DNA of 64,000 nt from Psophocarpus tetragonolobus (GCA_037954015.1 CM075694.1:12325501-12389500), one strand, 5' to 3'. Shown: positions 24,601 through 37,424, counted from the first letter of the stretch. Notes: generated from the sequence alone by a model not told the origin. A program made the numbers and translations.

Positions 24601-25886
24601 TTCTATACATAGGGTCGAGATTCTCCTTAGAAATTTTTATAAAATCAGTTTATAGACAAGCATGCTTAAATGATAAAATTTATGTTTTACATAAACATTA
24701 ATTGTAGATTGAAGGCTTCTACTAAAGTCCAAACACTACCAAGATATATACGATTTAAAAGGGTAAAATGACTTGGCTGTTTCATTAGCAGAGATACGTT
24801 TTTTTTTATGGCGAGAAGCAGAGATAGTTAAGTTTACAAATTTGAAAATTTTGATTGAATCGATAAAAGACGACAATTTAGAAGTATTTCACATGTATGT
24901 AAATTCAAATGAAGCTTGGAGGCCTTCTATACTTGTCTGGAGAGTGGTACTTGTAATTTGAGATATTTTTGTCGTTGTTCTTATGTAGTCATATTATATT
25001 AGCCACTATTTGTTTGTTTTGATGTTGGGAAACAAACATAATTTTGAATAGCATAGTAGAGCAAATCAAAATTGGTTTTTGTATCTACAAAAGATACCAG
25101 AGTGCCTTGTATACCATGTAACACACTCACACAAGCTACTGGAACTATAAAAAAAGTATAGAAATTTTGTATTTGTATAATAAATTTGTAAAAAAATGTA
25201 CAATAAAAGAAAAAATGTGAAATATGATGAAAAAAGATAAAGAGAAAAAATAATGTGCATAGTATATTTTGTAAAAAGAAATGTTGTTTAATAAATTTTA
25301 ATCAATGACAATAATTAAATGTTAGAAAATGAGTGTTGAGAGAGTTATTAGCATTAAACTTTAAAAAAAATATTGTGCTGTTGATTAATTTGTATCTGTC
25401 TTCAATTCTTCATTTTATTTTTTCAATCTTGTACTAATTGAAAATTCAGTGTCTTTTTTTAAGTCTTTGTTGTTGCCTTGTTCGCAATATTCTCACTGGG
25501 CATGAGTCTACTTCATGGCACTTTAATAGTACAACCAATTAAAAGTGACTTTTCAAACTACTTTGATACTAAAGCAGTACAAATGTTGCTCAAATCATAA
25601 GAGCATGATGAAGTGCCAAAATCAAAGTTGTTTCCAAACTGTGAATCAGAAACTGGCTGGTGCAGCAGCACACACATCTGCTACAAGTAGGGAATCTGAT
25701 CTGAATAGTGTGTCTCTCTGCCTCGTAATGGCAACACCTAAATCCACAAATTGTGTCCATTAGCTAAACGTGGAGGGAAAGAAGAGAGGGACACTGACTG
25801 TTCATTGTCAGTGTTTTTTGCACTCCATTTTTGTTCACCATTTTTTAATTTACACAGTGAGTAGCATAACAAATATTAATATAAAT
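21603..25886. other. 5' flank of the MIP1/DUF547 gene and intergenic DNA
   Basis: The part next to 21602 should contain the 5' UTR (possibly with an intron) and promoter of the minus-strand gene. A TATATATGTATATATAG run at about 22897-22914 is a palindromic TATA candidate, but its use cannot be judged. Short frames at 21904-22128 (-), 23423-23674 (+), 24773-24961 (+) and 25545-25763 (+) show no family resemblance. No element with clear ends is seen. Confidence 0.45.
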
Positions 25887-26044
25887 TTAATTAGTATATA
25901 CAGATAATATACTATCATTTTTAATTATAATTTTTTATTTATATAATTTTTAAAATAATAATTCATAAATTTAATAAATTTATTATAAATAAAAAATTTA
26001 CGTCTAAAAATCTAATTTTTATATCGATAATGTATATTAATTAA
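25887..26044. mobile_element. Small MITE (~158 bp)
   Basis: The ends TTAATTAGTATATACAGATAA and ...AATGTATATTAATTAA are inverted copies and match the ends of the element at 62379-62535. The central part is diverged. Confidence 0.55.
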
Positions 26045-26574
26045 ATTTTATAAAAAATTTTACATAGTTTATGATATTTTTCTCTTAATAAATGATCAAA
26101 TTTGATAATTAGTTAGTATTTTATTCACCATATAATTCAATAATTCATTATGCTCCTGCTTATAATTGTAAGAAATTGTTTAAGAAAAATGGTTTTGGTG
26201 CATTACTTTTCTTGTTTTGGTTTTGAGGAGGCGATGTAGAATCCCAATTGCGTGACACAAAAGGCGAAGTTTCCAAAGACGTTTAGACAAGCCAGTCAAT
26301 GCCAATCGTATATTACAAGCAAAAGGCATCTCTCTCAGTCTCTCTTTTCCTACTCCTACTGTCCCCACTTCTCTGCCTCCAAAGATGGTCCAAAATCCAT
26401 TATCTTAATGGGTGCATGTACCCTCCTCCAAGGGTCATAACCTAGTGGTTGAAGGTTCAAACCTAAAAAATTTAATACTGTACAATGCTTTAAAACTCCA
26501 CCAAAGCATCGCTCTCCAACAATGATTTCATTACCTAAAATTAATTATTTCATTGTCATATTACAACAATTTTT

Positions 26575-26830
26575 ATTGATTTGATTTTGTTTTTTAGTTT
26601 TTAAAAAGAGTTTTAAAAATTAGTTTTTAAAAACTGTTTTTTAAAAAAAGAAAAAAAAATTATTTAGTAAGGATTATTTAAAAACTGTTCCGAAAATATA
26701 AAAATAAAAAAAATTATTCATGTTTAAAAAAATAACATTAATGAAAAACAAAATTTAACATATTCTCGTTATAATTTAAGTTCTCAGGATAAAAATAAAA
26801 AACTGAAAAATAAAATTAGTTACAGTTGAA
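26575..26830. mobile_element. Fragment of the same inverted-repeat element as at 13545
   Basis: Shares GATTTGATTTTGTTTTTTAG, GTTTTTAAAAACTGTTTT, the AAAATATAAAAATAAAAAAA spacer and ATTAATGAAAAACA with 13550-13740. Only the left arm is recognisable. Confidence 0.55.
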
Positions 26831-29504
26831 TAATTTAAGACTCTAGAACACTGCGCCATTTATAATCTCAACCAATTAACATATAATATATAATTGATTA
26901 ATTAATTTATCTTGTAAATTGTACTAATGAAATAATTATATATTTCATATTGATTCGTTGAGATTATTAATGACATGGTAGTGTGAGATTATCTAATATT
27001 TTTTTTTAGCTAGCTAGAATACTTTGTTGACCATATAATGTGATTTGGTAAATAATTACGAATTCGATTCGAGTATATTTTAAAAGCGAATACCAGCTAA
27101 TAAGTGTTTAGAGTTCTACATTGCATCGGTCAAAAAAAGAGTTCTACATTGCAAAACTAAACAAACTATAATTAAGTAAATTACCCCATATTAAAAGTTG
27201 GGATTGAGATGATATTATGTTAAAACTTGGCTAAACAGTATAAAATAAAACAGAAAAAGACTCATGTCCTACTTGAGTAAAAAAGTTTTATATATTTACA
27301 CTTAATTACAATCTTTTATGACTTTTAAAAAAATATTGATAAATTAAATTAATAAAATTATCATAGGAAAGATATATTAATATAGATTTTTTTTATAGTT
27401 ACAGTATATAAATATTAAACTAAAAATCAAAAGAATAATTTAGGAGATAGAACATTATAAAGCAACACAACTAGTAATTTATTGTACTTGATATAAAAGT
27501 TATAATGAGTAGCTCTTTTTACCTCTATTACATCCACCTATCAACATTTGATTTGTAAATAATTTAGCTTATAACTAACCCTTTCTATAGCTTAATTCTC
27601 AATCAAAAAATATGAACTTAAGCATAAAAAAAGTTCTAATTAAAATATTAGTCCACTAAATAAAAAGGACTCGTGATTTAAGAATTATGTTAAGTAGATT
27701 ATCGTACTACGTTTAGGACTCTTAGCATAAGGATTTTCAGCCATTGATATCTGATGAAAAATAAAACTACCGAATAGGTCCTTTTGCCTATATATATGAA
27801 GATTTAGATTTTTACCAAAAGATGGTCTGACTGACATCCTGGTGGTTTCACAGGCTTTAACTTCAGTCCCCCAGCCGGAGATGTGCAGAACCTTTTTTCC
27901 TCCTTCCACGATAGATCTTTTCTCCAAATTCTCTTTACAATGAAGCATCATGAAATTATATCCCAATTTATTTTTAAGTTAGAAAATGAATTCTCTTTAC
28001 AATAAAAATATAAAACTTCTAAGATAAATATATTTTATATTAATTTAACTAATGGTTTAAAATTAATTCATCAAAATTAAAATTATATATCAAAAGGGTA
28101 AGTGCAATTCTTAGTTTGTTACATTTATAGCGTGTATGATGTAAAATGTATCCGTGCACTTTCCCCATAAATTAATAATGATCGGCGCAATAAAGGCTTT
28201 ATTACTTTTGACAATTCTTGACCACAACATGCATCAAAATTATGAGCTATGAAGTACGTCTGTGACTAAAACATGGAAGTAGCATGATGCTTCATGTTTC
28301 CTAAAATCCTATCCTCAATCATTGCACGAGCTGTTCTCAACATATACATAAAACTGAAATTAAGGGACAACCATGAAACTGGTGCAAAACCAAGCATACT
28401 TGTACTTGTTATAATTAGCATTATAGAGAGATAGATGAACATTGTTTAGGATATATGGTCAGGAAAGTCGTAAAAGGAAAAGAAGTGAGTTAAGGATTCC
28501 TAAAGAGAGTAGATCAGAAGAATATAATCTCCTTAACTTTAAAGTCTTTTTAAGCAGATAGTTTCTTTTCTGACTCTTTTGGTAATTGTAACTCTTAAAA
28601 GGAAAGATGCAAATAGAATAAACCGTTCCTAAAAAGAAATAAGAGATTAATTGCTCATTCATGTGGAGGAAAACCCCCTTATGTTGTAGCTATTAAAAGC
28701 AATTAGCATCCAATTCCACATGAGTACTTAGACCAATTCGCTACAACAAAACATGCATCAAGTTATGCCTGTCTAGTTACTCACAAAGAATAATATAATA
28801 ATACTGAGGACACAACGAATAAGTCAAACACAAACTCCATCAAAAGGGTTTTCTTTTGAGTACTTAGTTAATGTTCATGTGACAACCCAAACCGAACAAC
28901 TATAATCTGACATATGAAAACAACCGTTACATATTAGTTATTAGTTAGATCTACTAATTCCATTATACTTAGTGGCGAAACAAAACTAAATTGGTTTAAA
29001 TTTTTAATGTTAGGGAGGGTAGGTGAGGGAATGCAGGTACAAAACGAACTGAACCTAAGCAGATGAAGTTGTTGGGCCACTCGAAGTTATAAGGGATATA
29101 TAACTAATGTAACAAAACAGTTTAATCAAACTAATCCAAAATGGGATTTTGTCTAAACTGGATTAGACTAATCGTCGGACCGGGAAGACTAATCAACTCC
29201 ACCCTTAGAAAATAGATTTTTTATTTAAAAAAATTGCTACAAGAATTGAAAATTCAATAATTGACTCTGTGAAGTGTAAACTGATCATGACTAGAAAGGT
29301 TAAATTGGTCAATTTCAAGAGAAAATATGTTTTTGGATACACTACTTACTCATTTTCCCGTTTACAATCAAACACTGTTGTTTTTCTGGTTTATTACAAG
29401 TGCAGAAGATTGTAATAATGTAATAAAAGTTTTGCTGATATTTATGCTGATTTGAGCTTCGTCTGTTTTTACTTGAATGTGAAAATGTAATTTTTTACTA
29501 CATT

Positions 29505-30030
29505 TTTAATAGATTATTATTTAATTAATTTTATTTATATAAAAAATACATTATAGTTAAATTATTAATATAATTTAAATTCTTTAAACACTGGGTTTAT
29601 TACAAAATTGAGAAAGTTATGGTTTTTAATTGACATGTAAAAACTTAATTTCAAAGATATTTTAATATAAACTATTTTTTAAAAAAAGAAAATTTATAGT
29701 CTAGTTTCAACCATTTTAAAAATCGAAAATCCAATTGCAAAATATGTAGTGAAAATTAAGTTTAAAAAAATGTGTCTTCTGTTTTGCAAAAAAAAGTACA
29801 GGGTGATATATTTTGTAGAATATTATTTAATTATTTTATTTATGTTAAAAATATATTATATAAAATTTATTTGTTTAATTTCATTTCTTTAAACAGTAAA
29901 TTTATTGTAAAATTATGTTTTTTTAAACAGTTAACTTCAATGATTTTTATTAATTATAACCTATTTTTAATTTTTCAAAAAAAAAAAGAAAATATGATTT
30001 TTAAAAAAACAAAAACTTCAATTACAAAAT
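29505..30030. repeat. Diverged direct repeat, ~310-bp period
   Basis: The order of TTATTTAATTA-TTTTATTTAT, TTCTTTAAACA, TTTATTGTAAAATT/TTTATTACAAAATT and AACTTCAATGAT/AACTTCAAAGAT-like blocks in 29505-29720 recurs in 29815-30030. Low-complexity AT content limits certainty. Confidence 0.4.
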
Positions 30031-30599
30031 ATTAATTTTAAAAATAAGCAATTCAAATAAAGGATTGTATGCTTGTAGTTAGTTTATGGATAAGACACTC
30101 ATATTTCAATTCAAGATCATACAATCTAATTGCATGAAATGCGCTAAAATCAGAATAAGTATTTCATACTGGAAGTAAATGAATTTCAAACAATTTTGGA
30201 AAACCTAAAGAAGGTTTTTCTAATAATAATATGCGAAAGCAAGCCCAGATAACAATCCGATTCATGCATGCATGCACTAGTACAAGTACAGGCAAGAGTA
30301 AGAGCTCTAAGGTGGAGTCCTGCCGGGGTTGGTGTGCGGTGGGAGAAGAAAGAGACATGATGCATATTGGTTATTTGAATTTATGGGCTGGAAAAAGAAA
30401 CTTCGATGAGAGGCTCATCCTTTCTACCAATTATCATATTGCAATGCAGCCACTTCACTGTATAGGCTTTCCTCCTTGAGATAACAAGAATCCTGGTTTC
30501 AAAGTACCAAAGCGGTATTCTTGTTCTTGTATTGTGCTAAAACATCTATTGAAGTTTATAAAAAAGGTACATCTTGGAAGTCTTATATTGTTTAAGGTA

Positions 30600-30991
30600 T
30601 GTTGGAAGAAGTCACATATCACTTGGGATGAATAAGAGTGTGCGTGAATTATGCTATATAATGAACTTAAGTATATGGTATTAAAATACACCAGTCAAAG
30701 ACACTTTGAGCTTGTATTTGACTTTTTCTTATACTCTTGTTGTAGAGTGTTGTGAGGTTTAGTCAAGTTATTTGCTTTAGAGAGTCTGGATATACTGGCA
30801 TAGAAAAGAGTAATTTATGCCTAATAAAAATTTCACGTATATTATTTTCTTGTTGTCATTAGACAACGATCGTAGTTTTTTCTTCTGTTTTGGGGCACAT
30901 TATATTGTTGTGTTTTTTTTTTTATTTAATTTTACATATTTATTTAAAGGAATAATTCTCAAGGGGCATTGACGTCTTCTTTTACCCAACA
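30600..30991 (+). repeat. LTR 1 of the gag array
   Basis: Begins TGTTGGAAGAAGTCACATATC and ends TTTTACCCAACA (TG...CA). It contains TGCTATATAATGAACTTAAGT, a plausible TATA region. It is followed immediately by ATGATATCAAGAGCC, resembling the initiator-Met tRNA primer-binding site. Confidence 0.8.
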
Positions 30992-31115
30992 ATGATATCA
31001 AGAGCCTATGGTTGGCAGGATATTCTTAGTATGCTTTATGGTTGCAGTCTAGTATGATATTTTACATCATAAAAAGTAATTCCTTGTGGTAAGAGAATAA
31101 TCTCTTGTTGGTGCA

Positions 31116-31760
31116 ATGTCTTTTGCAAGTGCTATCAGATGTGACATAGAGAAACATGGACTACATAAGGCATTGGAAGAAAAAAATTTTGGCATGGAGG
31201 AAGAGAAATAGCAGGAAGTAGATTTGAAAGCTGCAACTGCAATTCACTTATGTTTGGCTAAGAATGTCTTTGCAAATGTGCATATGATGTCAATAGCTAA
31301 AGAACCTATGGAGAATCCTGAAGGTTTATATCAAGCAAAAGGCATTTCAAATTGGTTATTGTTGAAGGAGAAGTTTCATAACTTACGCATGGATGATGAC
31401 ATGTAAGTCTTCGATCATCTTATACTCTCAATGAGATTGTCTCTAAATTAGAGGCTATTAGATACAAGATTGAAGATTAAGATACAACACTAAGACTCAT
31501 TTGGTCTCATTTGTCTTCCTATGCACTTATCAAGCCTGTTTTGACGTATGGCAAGGAAACTACAAGATTTGATGAAATTGCTAATAAAATTCTTTTTGGA
31601 GAAAGTAGAATGAAAAGTGAGGAAAGCATATCAATAAACTCAATGATGGTTACTAGAAACAGGTCTTATACAAAGAAAAACGATGGAAAAACTATGGTAT
31701 GTTAGAGATGCAGAAAGTCTGGGCATGCCAAGAAAAATCTTGTCAGTGGAGAACCATTGT
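31116..31760 (+). pseudogene. Copia gag relic, unit 1
   Basis: Opens ATG TCT TTT GCA (MSFASAIRCDIEKHG) after the primer-binding-like site. It passes through the UBN2/gag_pre-integrase-type core (KEKFHNLRMDDD, LNEIVSKLE, TLRLIW, DEIANKILF) and ends with a zinc-knuckle remnant (MVC-RCRKSGHAKK). An in-frame stop near 31209, further stops and frameshifts disable it. Gag in intact relatives forms the virus-like particle that packages element RNA. Confidence 0.8.
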
Positions 31761-32194
31761 AAAACATGAGTTGTGTATCCTTATGGCATATATCCGTATT
31801 GCCATGAAAAGGATGAGTCACTACTAGCGGATCTTCAATTGCACGCGGGCATTGGCTAACATTAATGCAAGGTGTATGATGATTGTACATGTGCATTGGT
31901 TAGCATTGATGTAGGGTGTGTGGTAAAAGAAAATTCTTGGAGTGGTTTAACTTCAAGTGAATATACTCTTTATAGTGGAGTATGATTGTTGGTGTAGATA
32001 ATGATTACCGTTGTAGATAATGAAGAAAAAGAAAATTCTTGAAGTGGTCTAATTCCAATTGAGTATACTCTTTATGATGGAGTATAATTGTCAGTATAGG
32101 CAATGATTACCTATGTGGTAATGAAAGCAAAAGATGTGTTTATTTCAATCATGGTGGAGATAGTTGAAGTTGGTGAAAATAGCACATCTTAAAA

Positions 32195-32586
32195 GTTAGA
32201 GAAAGTCCCATATCACTTGGGATAAACAAGGGTGTGAGTGAATTATGCTATATAATGAACTTAAGTTCATGGTATCAAAGTGCATCAGTCAAAGACACTT
32301 TAAGCTCGTATTTGACTTTTTCTTATGCTCTTTTTTTAAAGTGTTGTGAAGTTTTGTTAAGTTACTTGCTTTGAAGAGTGTGGATATACTAAGGGTGGGG
32401 AGAGTAGTTTATGCATTCTAAAAATTTTCACAAAGTATTATTCTCTTGTTGTCGTTAGACAACAGTTGAGTTTTTTCTTCTGTTTTAGGGTTTTCACGTT
32501 ATGTTCTTGTGTTTTTTTATTTTATCTTACATCTCTATTTAAAGGAATAATTATCAAGGGGTACTGACATCTTCTTTTACCAAACA
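32195..32586 (+). repeat. LTR 2 of the gag array
   Basis: Starts (G)TTAGAGAAAGTCCCATATCA; about 20 bases before it that are present in other units are deleted here. Ends CCAAACA, followed by ATGGTATTAATAGCC. Confidence 0.75.
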
Positions 32587-32710
32587 ATGGTATTAATAGC
32601 CTATGGTTGGTAGAATATTCTTAGTATGCTTTATGTTTGCAGTCTATTATGATCTTACACATCATAAAAAGTAATTTCTTGTTGTAAGAGAATCATATCT
32701 TGTTGGTGCA

Positions 32711-33350
32711 ATGTCTTTTGTAGGTGCTATCAAATGTGACATAGAGAAACATGGATTACATAAGGCATTGGAAGGAAAAATTTATGACATGCAGTAAGAA
32801 AAGTAGGAAGAACAAGATTTGAAAGCTGCAAATGCAATTCACTTATGTTTGGCTAAGAATGTCCTTGCAAATGTGCAGAAGATGTCAACAACTAAAGAAC
32901 TTTGGAGAATCTTGAAGGGTTATATCAAGAAAAAACATTTCAAATAGGTTGTTGTCGAAGGATAAGTTTCATAACTTACGAATGGATGATGACATGAAAT
33001 TCTTCGATCATCTTAGTACTCTCAATGAGATTGTCTGTAAATTAGAGGCTATTAGAGTCAAGATTGAAGATGAAGATAAACACTAAGACTCATTTGGTGT
33101 CACTTGTCTTCCTTTGCACTTATCAAGCCTTTTTTTATGTATGGCAAGGAAACTACAAGCTTTGATAAAATTGCTAGTAAAATTCTTTCTGAAGAAAGTA
33201 GAATGAAGAGTGAGGAAAACATGTCAATAAATGCAGTGATGATTTCCAGAAATGGGTCTTATATGAAGACAAACCATGGAAAGACTATGGTATGTTAGAA
33301 ATGCAGAAAGTCTAGGCAAAAATTTTCTAAGTGGAGAAGCATTGTAAAAG
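32711..33350 (+). pseudogene. Copia gag relic, unit 2
   Basis: Same layout as unit 1 (MSFVGAIKCDIEKHG start, core motifs, zinc-knuckle remnant). The longest open part is 33104-33298 (SFALIKPFFMYGKET, DKIASKILSEESRMKSEENMS). A stop in the MQ-EK segment and several frameshifts are present. Confidence 0.78.
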
Positions 33351-33799
33351 ATGAGTTATGTATCCTTATAGAAGATATCCGTCTTTTCGCAGAAAAGGAT
33401 GAGTCACTGTTAGCAGATCTACAACTGCACATGGGCATTGACTAACATTAATGCAAGGGTTATGGTGATTGTTCATGGACATTGATTGACATTGATGCAG
33501 GTGTGAGGTAAAAGGAAATTCTTGGAGTGGTTTAATTCCAAGTGAATATACTCTTTATGGTGGAGTATGATTGTTGGTGTAGACAATGATTACCGATGTA
33601 GATAATAAAGAAAAAGAAAATTCTTGGAGCGGTCTAACTCCAATTGGGTATACTCTTTATTGTGGAGTATAATTGTCGGTATAGACAATGATTACCAATG
33701 TGGTAATGAAAACAAAAGATGTGTCTATATCAATCATCGTGGAGATAGTTGAAGTTGGTGAAAATAGCACATCTTGAAAATCTCATATTGTTCAAGGTA

Positions 33800-34197
33800 T
33801 GTTAGAGAATATCCCACATCACTTATGATAAACAAGGGTGTAACTAAATTATGCTATATAATGAACTTAAGTCCATGGTATCAAAGTGTATCACTCAAAG
33901 GCACTTTAAGCTTGTATTTGACTTTTTCTTATACTCTTGTTGTAGAGTGTTGTGAGGTTTTGTTAGGTTACTTGTTTGGTTTGGAGAGTGTGGTTTGTAT
34001 TAAGGGTCGAGGAGAGTAGTTTATGCGTCATAAAAATTTTCACATAGTATTATTCTCTTGTTGTCATTAGACAACGGTCGCGACTTTTCTTCTGTTTTGG
34101 GGTTCCCACATTATATTCTTGTCCTTTTTATTTTATCTTACGTCTCTATTTAAAGTAATAATTCTCAAAGTGTACTGACATCTTCTTTTACTTAACA
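33800..34197 (+). repeat. LTR 3 of the gag array
   Basis: Starts TGTTAGAGAATATCCCACATC and ends ACTTAACA, followed by ATTGTATCAAGAGCC. Closely similar to the other LTRs throughout. Confidence 0.8.
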
Positions 34198-34320
34198 ATT
34201 GTATCAAGAGCCTAGGGTTGGTAGGATATTTTTAGTATGTTTTATGTTGCAGCCTAGTATGATCTTACACATCATAAAAAGTAATTCCTTGTGGTAAGAG
34301 AATCATATCTTGTTGGTGCA

Positions 34321-34970
34321 ATGTCTTTTGCAGGTGCTATCAAATGTGACATAGAGAAACATGGATTACACAAGGCATTGGAAGGAAAAATTTATGACAT
34401 GTAGCAAGAAAAGTAGAAGGAACAAAATTTGAAAGCTGCAAGTGCAATTCACTTATGTTTAGCTAAGAATGTCCTTGCAAATGTGCAGAAGATGTCAACA
34501 ACTAAAGAACTTTGGAGAATCTTGAAGGGTTATATCAAGAAAAAGACATTTCAAATAGGTTATTGTTGAAGGAGAAGTTTCATAACTTATGTATGGATGA
34601 TGACAAGAAAGTCTTCGATCATCTTAGTACCTTAATGAGATTGTCTCTAAATTAGAGGCTATTAGAGTCAAGATTGAAGATGAAGATACAACACTAAGAC
34701 TCATTTGGTCTATTTCGTCTTCTTATGCACTTATCAAGCCTGTTTTGATGTATGGCAAGGAAACTCTGAGCTTTGATGAAATTGCTAGTATAATTCTCTA
34801 TGAAGAAAGTAGAATGAAGATTGAGGAATTCATGTTAATAAACTTAGTGATGGTTGCGAGAAGTGGGTCTTATATAAGAAGAACCATCAAAAGACTATGG
34901 TATGTTGGAAATGCGAAAAGTCTGGGCATGCGAAGAAAAATTGTCTAAATGGAGAAGAATTGTAAAAGAT
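34321..34970 (+). pseudogene. Copia gag relic, unit 3
   Basis: Same start (MSFAGAIKCDIEKHG) and order of motifs. The open part 34745-34948 contains YGKETLSFDEIASIILYEESRM and a shifted zinc-knuckle (CWKCEKSGHAKK-like when read across frames). Disabled by stops and frameshifts. Confidence 0.78.
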
Positions 34971-35381
34971 GAGTTGTGTATCGTTATGACATATATATGT
35001 GTTTCCACTTAAAAGGATAAAGATAAGTCACTGTTAGCGGATCTACAATTGCACACGGGTATTAGCTAACAACTGATGTAGGGTGTGTGGTAAAAAGAAA
35101 TTCTTGGAGTGGTTTAATTTCAAGTAAATATACTCTTTATGGTGGAGTATGATTGTTGGTGTAGACAATCATGACCGATGTAGATAATGAAGAAAAAGAA
35201 AATTCTTGGAGTGATCTAAATCCAATTGAGTATACTCATTATGGAGTAGTATAATTATCGGTATAGACAATGATTACTGATGTGGTAATGAAAATAAAAG
35301 ATGTGTTTATTTCAATCATGGTTGAGATAGTTGAAATTGGTCAAAATAGTACATCTTAAAAGTCTCATATTCTTCAAGGTA

Positions 35382-35771
35382 TGTTAGAGAAAGTCACACA
35401 TCACTTGGGATAAAGAAGGGTATAACTGAATTATGTTATATAATGAACTTAAGTCCATGGTATCAAAGTGCACCCGTGACACTTTAAAGTTGTATTTGAC
35501 TTTTTCTTATACCCTTGTTTTAGAGTGTTGTGAAGTTTTGTTAAGTCACTTGCTTTGGAGAGTGTGGATGTAATGAGTGTCGAGGGCAGTAGTTTATGTT
35601 TTATAAAAATTTTCACATAGTATTATTCTCTTGTTGTCGTTGGACAATGGTTGTGTTTTTTCTTCTGGTTTGGATTTTCCACTATATGTTCTTATGTTTT
35701 TTTATTTTATCTTACATCTCTATTTAAAGGAATAATTCTCAAGGGGTAATAACATCTTCTTTTACCCAATA
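35382..35771 (+). repeat. LTR 4 of the gag array
   Basis: Starts TGTTAGAGAAAGTCACACATC and ends TTTTACCCAATA, followed by ATGGTATGAAGAACC. Confidence 0.8.
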
Positions 35772-35895
35772 ATGGTATGAAGAACCTATGGATAGTAGGA
35801 AATTCTTAGTATGTTTTATGGTTGCAGTCTAGTATGATCTGTCACATCACAAAAAGTAATTTCTTGTGGTAAGAAAATCATCTCTTGTTGGTGCA

Positions 35896-36560
35896 ATGTC
35901 TTTTGTAGGTGCTATCAGATGTGAATAAGAGAAACATGGATTACACAAGACATTAGAAGGAAAAATTTCTGGCATGGAGGAAGAGAAGTAGGAAGAACTA
36001 GATTTGAAAGCTGCAAGTGCAATTTTCTTATGTTTGGCTAAGAATGTCCTTGCAAATGTGCAGAAGACGTCAATAGCTAAAGAACTTTGGAGAATCTTGA
36101 AGGGTTATATGAAGCAAAAGGCATTTCTAAAAGGTTGTTGTTGAAGGAGAAGTTTCATAACTTACGCATGGATGATGACTTGAAAGTCTTCTATCAACTT
36201 AGTACTCTCAATGAGATTGTCTCTAAATTAGAGCCTATTAGAGTTAAGCTTGAAGATGAAGATGCAACACTAAGACTCATTTGGTGTCTTCCGTCTTCCT
36301 ATAAACATATCAAGCCTGTTTTGATGTATGACAAAGAGACTCTAAGCTTTGATGAAATTGATAGTAAAATTCTAGTAGAATGAAGAGTGGGGAAAAGATG
36401 TCAATAAACTTAGTGATGGTTGCTAGAAGTGGATCTTATATGAAGAAGAACGATGGAAAAACTATGGTATGTTGGCAATGCGGAAAGTCTAGGCATGGGA
36501 AGAAAAATTTGTCTAAGTGGAGAAACATTGTAAAAAATGAGTTGTATATCCTTATGGCAT
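35896..36560 (+). pseudogene. Copia gag relic, unit 4 (best preserved)
   Basis: Two open pieces, 36087-36383 (98 codons) and 36380-36580 (66 codons), overlap in different frames. The first holds the gag core (KEKFHNLRMDDDLKVF, LNEIVSKLEPIRVKLEDED, LPSSYKHIKPVLMYDKET). The second holds the zinc knuckle CWQCGKSRHGKKN, whose final Cys is replaced by Leu. A small deletion at SKILVE causes the frame break. Confidence 0.82.
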
Positions 36561-36983
36561 ATATCCGTGTTGCCACTTAAAAGGATGAGTCACTGCTAGC
36601 AGATCTACAATTGCACACGGGCATTGGCTAACATTGATGCAAGGTATATGATGATTGTACATGAGCATTGGTTGTCGTTGATGTAGGGTGTGTGGTAAAA
36701 GAAAGTTCTTGCAGTGGTTTAATTCCAAGGGAATATATTCTTTATGGTGGAGTATGAATTTTGGTGTAGACAATTATTACAGGTGTAGATAATGAACAAA
36801 GAGAAGATTCTTGGAATGGTCTCATTCCAATTGAGTATACTCTTTATGGTGGAGTATAATTGTCGGTATAAACAATGATTACCAATGTGGTAATGAAAAC
36901 AAAAGATTTTATTTCAATCATGGTGGAGATAGTTAAAATTGGTGAAAATATTACATATTGACAGTTTCATATTGTTCAAGGTA

Positions 36984-37404
36984 TGTTAGAGAAAGTCTCA
37001 CATCACTTGGGATAAACAAGAGTGTGAGTGAATTATGCTATATAATGAATTTAAATCCATGGTATCAAAGTGCACCAGTCAAAGACACTTTAAGCTTGTA
37101 TATGACTTTTTCTTATACTCTTGTGGTAGAATGTTGTGAGATTTTATTAAGTTACTTGCTTTAGAGAGTGTGGATCTACTGAGGGTCGGAGAAAGGAATT
37201 TATGTGTTATAAAAATTTTCACATAATATTATTCTTTTGTTGTCATTAGACAACAGTCGTAGTTTTTTCTTCTGTTTTGATTTTGGTATTTCCACGTTAT
37301 ATTCTTGTGTTCTTTTGTTATTTTATCTTAAGTCTCTATTTAAAGGAATAATTTTCAAGGAGTTTGAATAATTCTCAATAGTACTAACGTTTTCTTTTAC
37401 CTAA
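36984..37404 (+). repeat. LTR 5 (terminal) of the gag array
   Basis: Starts TGTTAGAGAAAGTCTCACATC. Near its 3' end it carries a short extra insertion (GGAGTTTGAATAATTCTC...) and ends near TTTTACCTAA. No primer-binding-like site follows; pseudogene sequence begins within ~20 bases. Confidence 0.75.
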
Positions 37405-37424
37405 ATGCATCTTTCAAGTTGATT

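Larger units (their letters stand above)
26045..30599. other. Intergenic, no host gene recognised
   Basis: Apart from the repeat remnants listed separately at 26575 and 29505, this stretch holds only short frames with no family resemblance (26180-26368, 27685-27966, 28459-28662, 30231-30479). The last ~45 bases (from about 30555) already resemble the spacer that precedes each LTR in the following array. Confidence 0.5.
30600..37404 (+). mobile_element. Tandem array of gag-only Copia-type LTR elements (TR-GAG-like): five LTRs, four internal units
   Basis: A ~1.6 kb unit (LTR, primer-binding-like site, gag, short tail) is repeated four times and closed by a fifth LTR. LTR starts are about 30600, 32195, 33800, 35382 and 36984. 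Sites resembling the TGGTATCAGAGCC primer-binding sequence follow the first four LTRs at about 30992, 32587, 34198 and 35772. Between gag and the next LTR lie only ~450 bp, themselves containing a ~105-bp doubled block; protease, integrase and RT are absent. TR-GAG elements (LTRs plus gag only) are known in plants; a head-to-tail series sharing LTRs suggests unequal recombination between LTRs. All gag copies are decayed. Confidence 0.85.

Noticed and set aside
26425..26460. tRNA-like boxes (TAACCTAGTGG and GGTTCAAACC)
   Set aside because: The boxes are only ~20 bp apart, too close for a tRNA, and no acceptor arms pair.
27685..27966. 93-aa minus-strand frame with less AT-rich sequence (27800-27920)
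   Set aside because: Possibly a short unidentified coding fragment, but neither this frame nor the others gave a recognisable motif.
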